NCBI GenBank assembly: GCA_964353935.1
Contig: CAYGXL010000038.1
Location: 1-17,358 of the forward strand
DNA from: JAOUJD01 sp964353935
GTDB lineage: Bacteria > Pseudomonadota > Gammaproteobacteria > Burkholderiales > Burkholderiaceae_F
Reading direction: 5' to 3'
Length of the DNA: 17,358 nt
Each line of letters opens with the position of its first letter. The first letter of the stretch is position 1. Shown piece by piece: positions 6,771 through 13,465 of the stretch. The notes beneath the pieces were generated by a model. That model did not search any database and was not told where the DNA came from. It saw only the letters and a program-made list of their open reading frames with translations. A program made the position numbers and the translations under genes.

Positions 6771-7856
6771 TCAGGTGTTCGACACCTTGATGGTCGGCAT
6801 CTTCAGCGACATGTCCTTCGCCTTCTCGGCGATCCGCACCGCCACCTTGCGCGCGATGTCCTTGAAGGTCGCGGTGATCGCGCTGTCGGGCTCCGCAATC
6901 ACGGTGGGCCGGCCCGCGTCCGCCTGCTCGCGGATCCGGATGTCGAGCGGCAGGCTGCCGAGGTGCTCGACGCCGTACTGCTCCGCCATCTTCGCGCCGC
7001 CTTCCGCGCCGAAGATGTGCTCCGCGTGGCCGCAGTTCGAGCAGATGTGGACCGCCATGTTCTCGACGATGCCGAGGATCGGGATGCCGACCTTCTCGAA
7101 CATCTTCAGCCCCTTCCTGGCGTCGATCAGCGCGATGTCCTGCGGCGTGGTCACGATGACCGCGCCGGTCACCGGCACTTGCTGCGCGAGCGTGAGCTGG
7201 ATGTCGCCGGTGCCCGGCGGCAGGTCGACGACGAGGTAGTCGAGGTCCTTCCAGTTGGTCTGCGCCAGCAGTTGCTGCAGCGCCTGCGTGACCATCGGGC
7301 CGCGCCAGACCATCGGCTGGTCGGCGTCGATCAGCAGGCCGATCGAGCTCATCTGCAGACCGTGGTTCTCCATCGGCTCCAGCGTCCGGCCGTCGGTGGA
7401 CTCCGGCTTGCCGGAGATGCCGAGCATCGTCGGCTGGCTGGGGCCATAGATGTCGGCGTCGAGCACGCCGACCCGCGCGCCTTCGGCGGACAGCGCCAGC
7501 GCCAGGTTGGCCGCCACCGTGCTCTTGCCGACGCCGCCCTTGCCCGAGGCGACAGCGATGATGTTCTTGACGTTCGGCAGCACCTTCAGGCCGCGCTGCA
7601 CGGTGTGCGCGACGATCTTCATCGTCACGTTGGCGCTGATGTTGGCCGCGCCGGCGGCCTTCAGCGCGTCGATCACGGCGCGGCGGATGCCGTCGATCTG
7701 GCTGGCGGCCGGGTAGCCGAGCTCGACGTCGACGCTGACGTCGCCGCCCTCGACCCGCACGTTGCGCGCCGAGCGCGTGCTGACGAGGTCCTTGCCGGTG
7801 TTGGGATCGATGACGCGCTTCAGCGCTTCAGTCGCTTGTTCGACGGTGATGGACAT
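6771..7856 (-). CDS. mrp: Mrp/ApbC iron-sulfur cluster carrier ATPase
   Basis: This 361-residue protein has an N-terminal MIP18/DUF59 domain (about 1-85) and a P-loop ATPase domain. The deviant Walker A is GKGGVGKS (105-112), DADIYGPSQPTMLG (133-146) is the family signature, LVVDLPPGTGD (208-218) is switch II, and CSNC (C272, C275) is the cysteine pair that bridges a 4Fe-4S cluster between two subunits. Mrp/ApbC proteins carry iron-sulfur clusters to apoproteins in the cytoplasm. The gene is divergent from metG with 107 bases between, the same pairing as in E. coli and many proteobacteria. The Shine-Dalgarno sequence is weak. It is the first gene of a probable minus-strand operon continuing into the lipoprotein-DUF350 gene. 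Identification is firm. Confidence 0.96.
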   Translation of the reverse strand: MSITVEQATEALKRVIDPNTGKDLVSTRSARNVRVEGGDVSVDVELGYPAASQIDGIRRAVIDALKAAGAANISANVTMKIVAHTVQRGLKVLPNVKNIIAVASGKGGVGKSTVAANLALALSAEGARVGVLDADIYGPSQPTMLGISGKPESTDGRTLEPMENHGLQMSSIGLLIDADQPMVWRGPMVTQALQQLLAQTNWKDLDYLVVDLPPGTGDIQLTLAQQVPVTGAVIVTTPQDIALIDARKGLKMFEKVGIPILGIVENMAVHICSNCGHAEHIFGAEGGAKMAEQYGVEHLGSLPLDIRIREQADAGRPTVIAEPDSAITATFKDIARKVAVRIAEKAKDMSLKMPTIKVSNT

Positions 7857-7910
7857 GAGTGACTGCCTGCGGCGATGCCGCGGTTCGGAGTCTTGGATCG
7901 GGAACGCGCC

Positions 7911-7916
7911 AGTCTA
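7911..7916 (-). promoter_or_regulatory. candidate -10 box for mrp
   Basis: On the minus strand this reads TAGACT, the same hexamer proposed for the gene at 92. CTATCA lies 17 bases upstream, a poor -35 with three matches. The mRNA leader would be about 47 bases. Weak support. Confidence 0.25.
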
Positions 7917-7936
7917 ATGGAGCGAACCCCGGTTGA

Positions 7937-7942
7937 TAGAAT
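7937..7942 (+). promoter_or_regulatory. candidate -10 box for metG
   Basis: TAGAAT (five of six to TATAAT) lies 21 bases before the metG ATG. No good -35 is seen 16-18 bases upstream. It overlaps the proposed mrp -35 region, so the two divergent promoters would compete or share control. The mRNA leader would be only about 15 bases and has no clear Shine-Dalgarno sequence. Confidence 0.38.
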
Positions 7943-7963
7943 GCCCCTCTCCGGATCGACCCC

Positions 7964-10000
7964 ATGCGCCGACTGTTCGTCACGACTGCCCTGCCGTACG
8001 CCAACGGCCCGTTCCACATCGGCCACATCATGGAGTACATCCAGGCCGACATCTGGGTGCGCCACCAGCGCATGCGCGGCCACGAGGTGCACTTCGTCGG
8101 CGCCGACGACGCGCACGGCGCGGCGATCATGGTCGCCGCCGACAAGGCCGGCAAGACGCCGCAGGAGTTCGTCGCCGCGATCGCCGCGGGACGCCAGCCG
8201 TACCTCGACGGCTTCCTGATCCGCTTCGACCACTGGCACTCGACCGACTCGCCGGAGAACACCGCGCTGTCGCAGGACATCTATCGCAAGCTGCGGGCCG
8301 CCGGGCTGACGTACACGAAGCCGGTCGAGCAGTTCTTCGACACGGTCAAGGGCATGTTCCTGCCCGACCGATACATCAAGGGCACGTGCCCGAAGTGCGG
8401 CGCGAAGGACCAGAACGGCGACGCCTGCGAGGTCTGCAGTTCCGTGTATTCGCCGACCGACCTGAAGAGCCCGTACTCGGTGCTGTCCGGCGCCGCGCCC
8501 GAACTGCGCACCTCGGATCACTACTTCTTCAGGCTGTCCGACCCGCGCTGCGTCGAGTTCCTGCGCAGCTGGACGCAGGACGGAAGGCTGCAGCAGGAAG
8601 TCGCCAACAAGGCGCGCGAGTGGCTCGGCAGCGACGGCGACAAGGCGCTCGGAGACTGGGACATCTCGCGCGACGCGCCCTACTTCGGCATTCCGATCCC
8701 GGATGCCCCGGGCAAGTACTTCTATGTCTGGCTCGACGCGCCGATCGGCTACCTGGCCAGCTTCAAGGCGTACTGCGCGAAGAGCGGCATCGACTTCGAG
8801 GCCTTCCTGCAGGACCCGGGCACCGAGCAGGTCCACTTCATCGGCAAGGACATCATCTACTTCCACACGCTGTTCTGGCCGGCGATGCTGAAGTTCGCCG
8901 GCGCGCCGTACAAGGTGCCGGACAACGTGCACGTGCACGGCTTCATCACCGTCAGCGGCGAGAAGATGAGCAAGAGCCGCGGCACCGGCATCGACCCGCT
9001 GAAGTACCTCGAGCTCGGCATGAACGCCGAGTGGCTGCGCTACTACATCGCCGCCAAGCTGAACGCGCGCGTCGAGGACATCGAGTTCAACCCGGACGAC
9101 TTCCTGCAGCGGGTCAACAGCGACCTCGTCGGCAAGTACGTCAACATCGCCAGCCGCGCGGCGAGCTTCATCGCGAAGCACTTCGACGGCGAGCTGAGAT
9201 ACGCGGGCGACGGTTCGCTGGCGGGCTCGGCCAGGGCGGCGGCCGATCAGGTGGCCGAACTGATCGAGGCGCGCGAATACGGCAAGGCGATCCGCGAGGT
9301 GATGACGATCGCCGATCGCATCAACCAGGACTTCGACGCGGCGCAGCCGTGGCTGCTGGCGAAGGACCCTGCGAAGCGCGACCAGTTGCAGGACGTCTGC
9401 TCGCGCGCGCTGCACGGGTTCAAGCTGCTGTCGGTGTGCCTGGCCCCGGTGCTGCCCCGCACCGCGAGCCGCGTGGCGCGCGAACTGTTCGGACTCGACC
9501 GTGACTTCACGTGGGGCGACGCGGAAGGGCTGCCGCAGAAGATCGGTCCGTATGCGCACCTGATGACGCGCGTCGAGAACAAGCAGCTCGACGCGCTGTT
9601 CGAACCGCCGGCGGCGCCGGTCGCCGAAGCACCGGTGCCGGGCGGCGCGGCGATCGGCGAAACCATCACGATCGACGACTTCGCGAAGATCGACCTGCGC
9701 GTCGCCAGGATCGTCGATGCCAGCCACGTCGAAGGCAGCGACAAGCTGCTGAAGCTGACGCTCGACGCCGGCGAGGGCCGGCACCGCACGGTGTTCTCGG
9801 GAATCAAGTCGGCCTACGACCCGAAGGACCTGGTCGGCCGGCTCACCGTGCTGGTCGCGAACCTGGCTCCGCGGAAGATGAAGTTCGGGATCAGCGAGGG
9901 CATGGTGCTGGCCGCGAGCCACGCGGATGAGAAGAAGAACCCGGGCCTCTATGTCCTCGACCCGGATAACGGCGCCCAGCCCGGCATGCGCGTGAAGTAG
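7964..10000 (+). CDS. metG: methionyl-tRNA synthetase
   Basis: This 678-residue class I aminoacyl-tRNA synthetase attaches methionine to tRNA-Met. The HIGH motif is HIGH (18-21) within PYANGPFHIGHIMEY. The zinc-binding knuckle has C142, C145, C155 and C158. The KMSKS loop is KMSKS at 334-338. A helical anticodon-binding domain follows. After a proline/alanine-rich linker, residues from about 564 to 678 form the C-terminal tRNA-binding domain (KIDLRVARIVDASHVEGSDKLL...) that also dimerises the long MetRS form. Full length is as expected for MetG1-type enzymes of this size. The ATG at 7964 fits family N-termini (MRRLFVTTALPYANG), although there is no evident ribosome binding site. Divergent from mrp and convergent with a cytochrome gene 79 bases downstream; I see no clear terminator in that gap. 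Confidence 0.98.
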   Translation: MRRLFVTTALPYANGPFHIGHIMEYIQADIWVRHQRMRGHEVHFVGADDAHGAAIMVAADKAGKTPQEFVAAIAAGRQPYLDGFLIRFDHWHSTDSPENTALSQDIYRKLRAAGLTYTKPVEQFFDTVKGMFLPDRYIKGTCPKCGAKDQNGDACEVCSSVYSPTDLKSPYSVLSGAAPELRTSDHYFFRLSDPRCVEFLRSWTQDGRLQQEVANKAREWLGSDGDKALGDWDISRDAPYFGIPIPDAPGKYFYVWLDAPIGYLASFKAYCAKSGIDFEAFLQDPGTEQVHFIGKDIIYFHTLFWPAMLKFAGAPYKVPDNVHVHGFITVSGEKMSKSRGTGIDPLKYLELGMNAEWLRYYIAAKLNARVEDIEFNPDDFLQRVNSDLVGKYVNIASRAASFIAKHFDGELRYAGDGSLAGSARAAADQVAELIEAREYGKAIREVMTIADRINQDFDAAQPWLLAKDPAKRDQLQDVCSRALHGFKLLSVCLAPVLPRTASRVARELFGLDRDFTWGDAEGLPQKIGPYAHLMTRVENKQLDALFEPPAAPVAEAPVPGGAAIGETITIDDFAKIDLRVARIVDASHVEGSDKLLKLTLDAGEGRHRTVFSGIKSAYDPKDLVGRLTVLVANLAPRKMKFGISEGMVLAASHADEKKNPGLYVLDPDNGAQPGMRVK

Positions 10001-10079
10001 CGCGGGATCGCCGCCGGCAAGGCAGCGGGCCGCCGATCGCGGATCGTCGGAACCGTGACCGGCGTTGCTCCGTACCGCG

Positions 10080-10547
10080 TCAGTACTTGGCCTTGATCTT
10101 CTCGAGCTGTTCCTTGGTCACGCCCGGGACTTCCTTGCGCGCGCTCCACCGGTTCGTGTTCCACGCGCCCTCGCCCAGCCACGCCTTGATGGTTGCGAGG
10201 TTCTTCGCGCGTTCCTCGTCGTTCGCACCGAGGTACGCATGCATGTTGCCGGGCTTGCCGCCGGACGCCTTGCCGTCATCGAGCCGCCGCATCATCGCGC
10301 CGGTGGCGGGCCAGACCACGTACGACATGAAGTGCGGATAGGTGTCCATGCGCGGCCCGACCTTGGCGCGCTTCTCGTCACCCATTGCCATCCAGTCGTT
10401 GTACTCGGGAGCGTTCGCTCCGTGGCACGCGCCGCACTTTGCAGCGACGATGGGGCCCACGTCCTTGCTCCACGTGACGTCCTGCGCGCCGGCCGCGGTC
10501 GCGAAACACGCGATTGCAGCAGCGATAGCCAGCCTGGTTCCGAGCAT
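10080..10547 (-). CDS. small periplasmic c-type cytochrome
   Basis: This 155-residue protein has a Sec signal peptide (about 1-21, cleavage near AAGA/QDV) and a single heme-binding motif CGACH (C38, C41, H42). M102 in the segment GNMHAYLG is a likely second axial ligand. It should be an exported monoheme electron carrier. The in-frame frame opens further upstream at a TTG (10622), but I chose the ATG at 10547. It has GGGAG at a good distance, starts exactly at the signal peptide, and lies downstream of an FNR-like site that the longer version would turn into coding sequence. The gene is monocistronic as far as the window shows, convergent with metG and divergent from the ribbon-helix-helix gene. 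Its redox partner is unknown. Confidence 0.85.
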   Translation of the reverse strand: MLGTRLAIAAAIACFATAAGAQDVTWSKDVGPIVAAKCGACHGANAPEYNDWMAMGDEKRAKVGPRMDTYPHFMSYVVWPATGAMMRRLDDGKASGGKPGNMHAYLGANDEERAKNLATIKAWLGEGAWNTNRWSARKEVPGVTKEQLEKIKAKY

Positions 10548-10581
10548 TGTCTGTCTCCCTTTCGTTGGATCGGTCCCGCCT

Positions 10582-10622
10582 ACCCTAGTCGCTGCAAGGC
10601 CCTGACCGTTGACTGCGATCAA
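10582..10622 (-). promoter_or_regulatory. FNR/ANR-type site and -10 box upstream of the cytochrome gene
   Basis: TTGACTGCGATCAA at 10609-10622 matches the FNR-family consensus TTGAT-N4-ATCAA at nine of ten defined bases. On the minus strand, TAGGGT (10582-10587) lies 21 bases downstream of it. Class II FNR promoters, with the site centred at -41.5, need about 22. The start of transcription would be near 10575, giving a leader of roughly 28 bases containing GGGAG before the ATG at 10547. The -10 match itself is only three of six, as is common at activator-dependent promoters. Confidence 0.52.
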
Positions 10623-10666
10623 CCCGGCCGGTCGATCCGGCGGGGGTCGCGATGCTCGAAGTGTAT

Positions 10667-10693
10667 TTGATTAACATGCAATGCGCATAGAAT
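10667..10693 (+). promoter_or_regulatory. candidate promoter for the ribbon-helix-helix/SulP pair
   Basis: TTGATT (10667-10672) and TAGAAT (10688-10693) resemble -35 and -10 boxes but are only 15 bases apart, shorter than the usual 16-18. The segment is clearly more A/T-rich than its surroundings. It contains the palindrome ATGCGCAT (10681-10688) and three copies of ATGC, which could be an operator for the small DNA-binding protein encoded next. Confidence 0.4.
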
Positions 10694-10702
10694 GCGACTG
10701 CC

Positions 10703-10936
10703 ATGACGACCCGGACCGAAAGCAAGACCGCGCGCCTGACCCTGCTGCTCGACCCGCGCAAGAAGGCGCTGTTCGAGGAAATCTGCGCCGCGCAGGACCT
10801 CACGCCCTCGCAGGTCGTGCGGCAGCTGATCCGCGAGTACGTCATCGAGCACGCCGGCAACCGCCCGCTGCCGACATGGCTGCTCACGGCCTCGGGCGCG
10901 AAGGTCCGCGCCGGGCGCGGCCGCCGGGCGCCCTGA
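10703..10936 (+). CDS. small ribbon-helix-helix (CopG/Arc-like) protein
   Basis: This 77-residue protein shows a ribbon-helix-helix pattern. A basic N-terminus and a short alternating strand (TARLTLLLD, 9-17) are followed by helix one (PRKKALFEEICAAQD), a turn at LTPSQ, and helix two (VVRQLIREYVIEHA). The C-terminal tail is basic (GAKVRAGRGRRAP). Such proteins dimerise and insert the strand into the DNA major groove, often repressing their own promoter or acting as antitoxins. No toxin gene lies beside it. It precedes the SulP transporter gene by only 31 bases on the same strand, so co-transcription and control of the transporter are likely inferences. No Shine-Dalgarno sequence is obvious. 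Its targets are unknown. Confidence 0.75.
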   Translation: MTTRTESKTARLTLLLDPRKKALFEEICAAQDLTPSQVVRQLIREYVIEHAGNRPLPTWLLTASGAKVRAGRGRRAP

Positions 10937-10967
10937 GGCCACGGCCGTCGCGCCGCGACCGCCCGGC

Positions 10968-12701
10968 ATGCTGAACGCGCTCCGATTGCGCCTCGCGCAG
11001 CTGCCACTGGCGCCGTTCCGCCCGTACCTGCTGCGCTCTCTCAGGACCTACGACCGCGCGCACTTCACCCGCGACGTCTCGGCGGGGCTGACCGTGGGCG
11101 TCGTGGCGCTCCCGCTGGCCATGGCCTTCGGCATCGCCAGCGGCGTCAAGCCCGAGCAGGGCATCTTCACGGCGATCATCGCCGGCTTCCTCATTTCCGC
11201 GCTCGGCGGCTCGCGCGTGCAGATCGGCGGGCCGGCCGGCGCCTTCATCGTCGTGATCTACGCGATCATCGAGAAGTACGGCCTTGCCAACCTCCTGATC
11301 GCCACGACGTGCGCGGGGGTGCTGCTGTTCGCGATGGGGCTCGCGCGCCTGGGCAACCTCGTGCGCTTCGTTCCGGTCTCGATCGTCATCGGATTCACCA
11401 ACGGCATCGCGGTGCTGATCGGGCTGTCCCAGGTGAAAGACTTCCTCGGCCTCGGCATCGACCGCATGCCCGCCGACTTCTTCCACCAGGTGCAGGTGAT
11501 CGCGACGTCGCTGCACACTGTCAACCCGCACGCCGTCGCGATCGCCGTGACATCGCTCGCGCTGATCGTGCTGTGGCCGAAGTCCTACCAGATGAGCACG
11601 ACGGTGCGCTGGCGCCGATGGGTCGCGCACCTGCCGGGAACGATCGTCGCGCTGGCGCTGGCGACCATCGCGGTCGCCGCGTTCGAGCTTCCGGTCGAGA
11701 CGGTTGGCAGCAGGTTCGGCGGAATTCCGCAGGGACTGCCGTCGTTCGAACTGCCCGCGTTCTCGTGGGAGCTCGCCAAGCAGCTGGTGGCGCCGACGAT
11801 CACGATCGCGCTGCTCGGCGCCATCGAGTCGCTGCTGTGCGCGCGCGTCGCGGACAACATCATCGAGGACCGCCACGACCCCAACCAGGAACTGATGGCG
11901 CAGGGCATCGCGAACTTCGTGGCCCCGTTCTTCGGCGGCATACCCGCGACGGGAACGGTCGCTCGGACCGTGACCAACGTCAAGAGCGGGGCGGCCAGCC
12001 CGATCGCCGGCATCGTGCACGCGTTGACACTGCTGGTCGTCGTGCTGGTCGCAGCCCCGCTCGCCGCCGGCATCCCGCTCGCCGCGCTCGCGGCGATCCT
12101 GGTGTTCGTCGCATGGAACATGGGCGAGTGGCGAGAGTTCGCGCGGCTGCGCCACTTCGCGGTCACCTACCGCATCATCCTGCTCGCGACGTTCTTCCTG
12201 ACCGTCGTGTTCGACCTGACCGTCGCGATCGAGGTTGGCCTCGTGCTGTCGAGCCTGTTCTTCATTTACCGGATCTCGCAGTTGACTCGCGTCGAGCCCG
12301 TGGCGCCAGCGGCGCTCGCGCAGGCGCTGCCCGACGGCGTCGAGGCCTACCGCATCTTCGGTTCGCTGTTCTTCGCGGCCGTGTCGAAGCTTGAAGCGCT
12401 GATGGAGCCCGGCCGCTCCGGGCAGGCGACAGCTCCGCGCGTGCTGGTCCTCGACCTCGTGCAGCTGATTTCGCTCGACACCACGGGCCTGGAGACCCTG
12501 GACGCGTTGCGCCGGCAACTCGCGCGCACCGGCGGGGCGCTCGTCCTCGCGGGGCCCAACGAACAGCCTCTGTCGCTGATGACGCGCTCCGGATTCCTCG
12601 ACCGCGTCGGCCGCGACAACGTCGTGGCCACCTTGCCGCAAGCCGTCGCGCGGGCGCGCGCGGTCGCGGCTGCGGCTGCGGCGAGCCGCGCGCCGGCCTG
12701 A
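10968..12701 (+). CDS. SulP-family inorganic anion transporter with STAS domain
   Basis: This 577-residue protein has the SulP layout: an N-terminal cytoplasmic piece, a large multi-helix membrane domain to about residue 430, and a C-terminal STAS domain. Signatures include DVSAGLTVGVVALPLAMAFGIASG in the first membrane region, GGSRVQIGGPAGAF, and GAIESLLCARVADN. The STAS core is VLVLDLVQLISLDTTGLETLDAL near residues 490-512. SulP proteins move sulfate, bicarbonate or dicarboxylates across the inner membrane, and the STAS part is regulatory; the substrate here is unknown. The ATG at 10968 has no strong Shine-Dalgarno and lies 31 bases after the ribbon-helix-helix gene. The C-terminus is alanine/arginine-rich from a short GCGGCT-type repeat. 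Its TGA abuts the stop codon of the convergent BamE-like gene. Confidence 0.94.
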   Translation: MLNALRLRLAQLPLAPFRPYLLRSLRTYDRAHFTRDVSAGLTVGVVALPLAMAFGIASGVKPEQGIFTAIIAGFLISALGGSRVQIGGPAGAFIVVIYAIIEKYGLANLLIATTCAGVLLFAMGLARLGNLVRFVPVSIVIGFTNGIAVLIGLSQVKDFLGLGIDRMPADFFHQVQVIATSLHTVNPHAVAIAVTSLALIVLWPKSYQMSTTVRWRRWVAHLPGTIVALALATIAVAAFELPVETVGSRFGGIPQGLPSFELPAFSWELAKQLVAPTITIALLGAIESLLCARVADNIIEDRHDPNQELMAQGIANFVAPFFGGIPATGTVARTVTNVKSGAASPIAGIVHALTLLVVVLVAAPLAAGIPLAALAAILVFVAWNMGEWREFARLRHFAVTYRIILLATFFLTVVFDLTVAIEVGLVLSSLFFIYRISQLTRVEPVAPAALAQALPDGVEAYRIFGSLFFAAVSKLEALMEPGRSGQATAPRVLVLDLVQLISLDTTGLETLDALRRQLARTGGALVLAGPNEQPLSLMTRSGFLDRVGRDNVVATLPQAVARARAVAAAAAASRAPA

Positions 12702-12707
12702 TCAGGC
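12696..12707. repeat. 12-bp palindrome holding two back-to-back stop codons
   Basis: GCCTGATCAGGC is a perfect palindrome. Its left TGA (12699-12701) ends the SulP gene and its right TCA (12702-12704) is the reverse complement of the TGA that ends the BamE-like gene. The two convergent genes are separated by zero bases. No T run follows, so it is not a standard terminator. Confidence 0.85.
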
Positions 12708-13208
12708 GCCCTGGCGGCGCGGGTCCTCCTCGACGGCGGTGCTGACGACGCGCCCCGCTGAGTCGAACATCACCACGAACATCCGCGTGTCCATGCCATC
12801 CTGGAACCGCCACTCCCACGCGGTCAGCTTCTTCAGTGGATAACGCTGGACACGACCGGGCGGCCCGAGCAGCGCGGCGACCTCGTCGCCCGACATGCCC
12901 GGGCCGACCCGCCCGAAGTTCTCGCGCGTCAGCAGGTTCTCGCGGCCCTGGTAGCGCCCGTCGGCCCCGATGCGCAGCAGCAGCGTGTGCGCGCCCTCCG
13001 GCCCGAGCGGATAAATGAGCCCCTTGCCGGCGGGCAGCGTGCGAACCGCCGCCGGCGGCCCGAACAGCCGCGTCACGTCCTGTTCGGTCGACTCGCCGAC
13101 CTTCAACCGCGCCAGCCGCACGTCTTCGTACGCCTGCCCGCTCGGGTCGCACGCCGCGACCGAGAACAACGCGGCCACCGCCGCCACCACCCGTCCGAGC
13201 CATCCCAT
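12702..13208 (-). CDS. BamE/SmpA-OmlA-like lipoprotein with two tandem motifs
   Basis: From the ATG at 13208 this is a 168-residue lipoprotein: hydrophobic residues 7-19, lipobox VAAC, lipid cysteine C20. Two SmpA/OmlA-type motifs follow, LKVGESTEQDVTRLFGPP (35-52) and VGPGMSGDEVAALLGPP (101-117). The frame also opens at a GTG (13232). I prefer the ATG because AGAGG lies 11 bases before it, the same spacing as in the divergent DUF3460 gene, and because the signal peptide then begins properly. BamE belongs to the outer-membrane beta-barrel assembly complex, but Asp at position 21 is an inner-membrane retention signal by the E. coli rule and the motif is doubled. I therefore call it BamE-like, not BamE. 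It is divergent from DUF3460-scpA and convergent with SulP. Confidence 0.8.
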   Translation of the reverse strand: MGWLGRVVAAVAALFSVAACDPSGQAYEDVRLARLKVGESTEQDVTRLFGPPAAVRTLPAGKGLIYPLGPEGAHTLLLRIGADGRYQGRENLLTRENFGRVGPGMSGDEVAALLGPPGRVQRYPLKKLTAWEWRFQDGMDTRMFVVMFDSAGRVVSTAVEEDPRRQGA

Positions 13209-13219
13209 CGCCGGTCCCG

Positions 13220-13259
13220 CCTCTGTCGTCACGTAAAATCACCGCCAAGCTTACAGAGG
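13220..13259. other. 7-bp inverted repeat in the bamE-like/DUF3460 divergent region
   Basis: CCTCTGT (13220-13226) and ACAGAGG (13253-13259) are exact reverse complements 26 bases apart. Each half contains the ribosome binding site of the gene it faces, each ending 11 bases before an ATG. The symmetry is thus explained by two similar translation starts, but it could also act as an operator around the A/T-rich centre. Confidence 0.5.
13234..13239 (+). promoter_or_regulatory. candidate -10 box of the DUF3460-scpA cluster
   Basis: TAAAAT (five of six to TATAAT) lies 31 bases before the ATG at 13271. The mRNA leader would be about 25 bases and include AGAGG. No good -35 hexamer is present. It is the only A/T-rich patch in the 62-base divergent region. 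Confidence 0.42.
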
Positions 13260-13270
13260 CACCGCATCCC

Positions 13271-13465
13271 ATGGCCGCCGCCTACGAATCCGAGATCACG
13301 AAGTTCCTGCGCCAACTGAAGGAAGGCAATCCCGCCCTCGACCGCGGACAGCGCGAAGGCCGCGCGATCTGGTGGGACAAGGACGTGGACCGCGACCTGT
13401 ACCGGCGCTTCAACGAGTCGACGCTTCCGCAGCCCGCGTACGTCTACCAGCCCAAGGCGAAGTAG
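13271..13465 (+). CDS. DUF3460 family small protein
   Basis: This 64-residue soluble protein has the DUF3460 pattern: an N-terminal YESEITKFLRQLKEGNP, then REGRAIWWDK (29-38), and a C-terminal PAYVYQPKAK. The family has no known biochemical role. It is typically found just upstream of scpA in betaproteobacteria, as here. AGAGG at 13255-13259 supports the ATG. The TAG stop shares its last base with the GTG start of scpA, so translation of the two is probably coupled. No signal peptide or membrane segment is visible. Confidence 0.88.
   Translation: MAAAYESEITKFLRQLKEGNPALDRGQREGRAIWWDKDVDRDLYRRFNESTLPQPAYVYQPKAK

Noticed and set aside
5126..6790. 554-codon plus-strand open frame across the CMD and DUF350 genes
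   Set aside because: It crosses several well-supported minus-strand genes and shows shadow-type composition.
7820..9922. 700-codon minus-strand open frame opposite metG
   Set aside because: metG is unmistakable on the other strand; the shadow frame is low-complexity and overlaps the mrp start.
10001..10079. Terminator or small gene between metG and the cytochrome gene
   Set aside because: Only imperfect GC-rich dyads without a T run and no supported frame were found.
10548..10622. Longer N-terminus for the cytochrome starting at TTG 10622
   Set aside because: It would put 25 residues before the signal peptide, starts in the FNR-like site and lacks a ribosome binding site; the ATG at 10547 has one.
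10703..10936. Toxin-antitoxin module built on the ribbon-helix-helix gene
   Set aside because: The next gene is a full SulP transporter, and no small toxin-like frame lies on either side.
10884..12641. 585-codon minus-strand open frame opposite the SulP gene
   Set aside because: Composition is charged and repetitive, with no recognisable fold; SulP membrane and STAS motifs lie on the plus strand.
13209..13232. GTG start for the BamE-like lipoprotein
   Set aside because: The ATG at 13208 has AGAGG at the same spacing as the divergent gene and begins a normal lipoprotein signal.
13372..13464. Upstream extension of scpA
   Set aside because: It overlaps DUF3460 in another frame and reads as Arg/Pro/Ala shadow sequence; GTG 13465 gives a typical coupled start.
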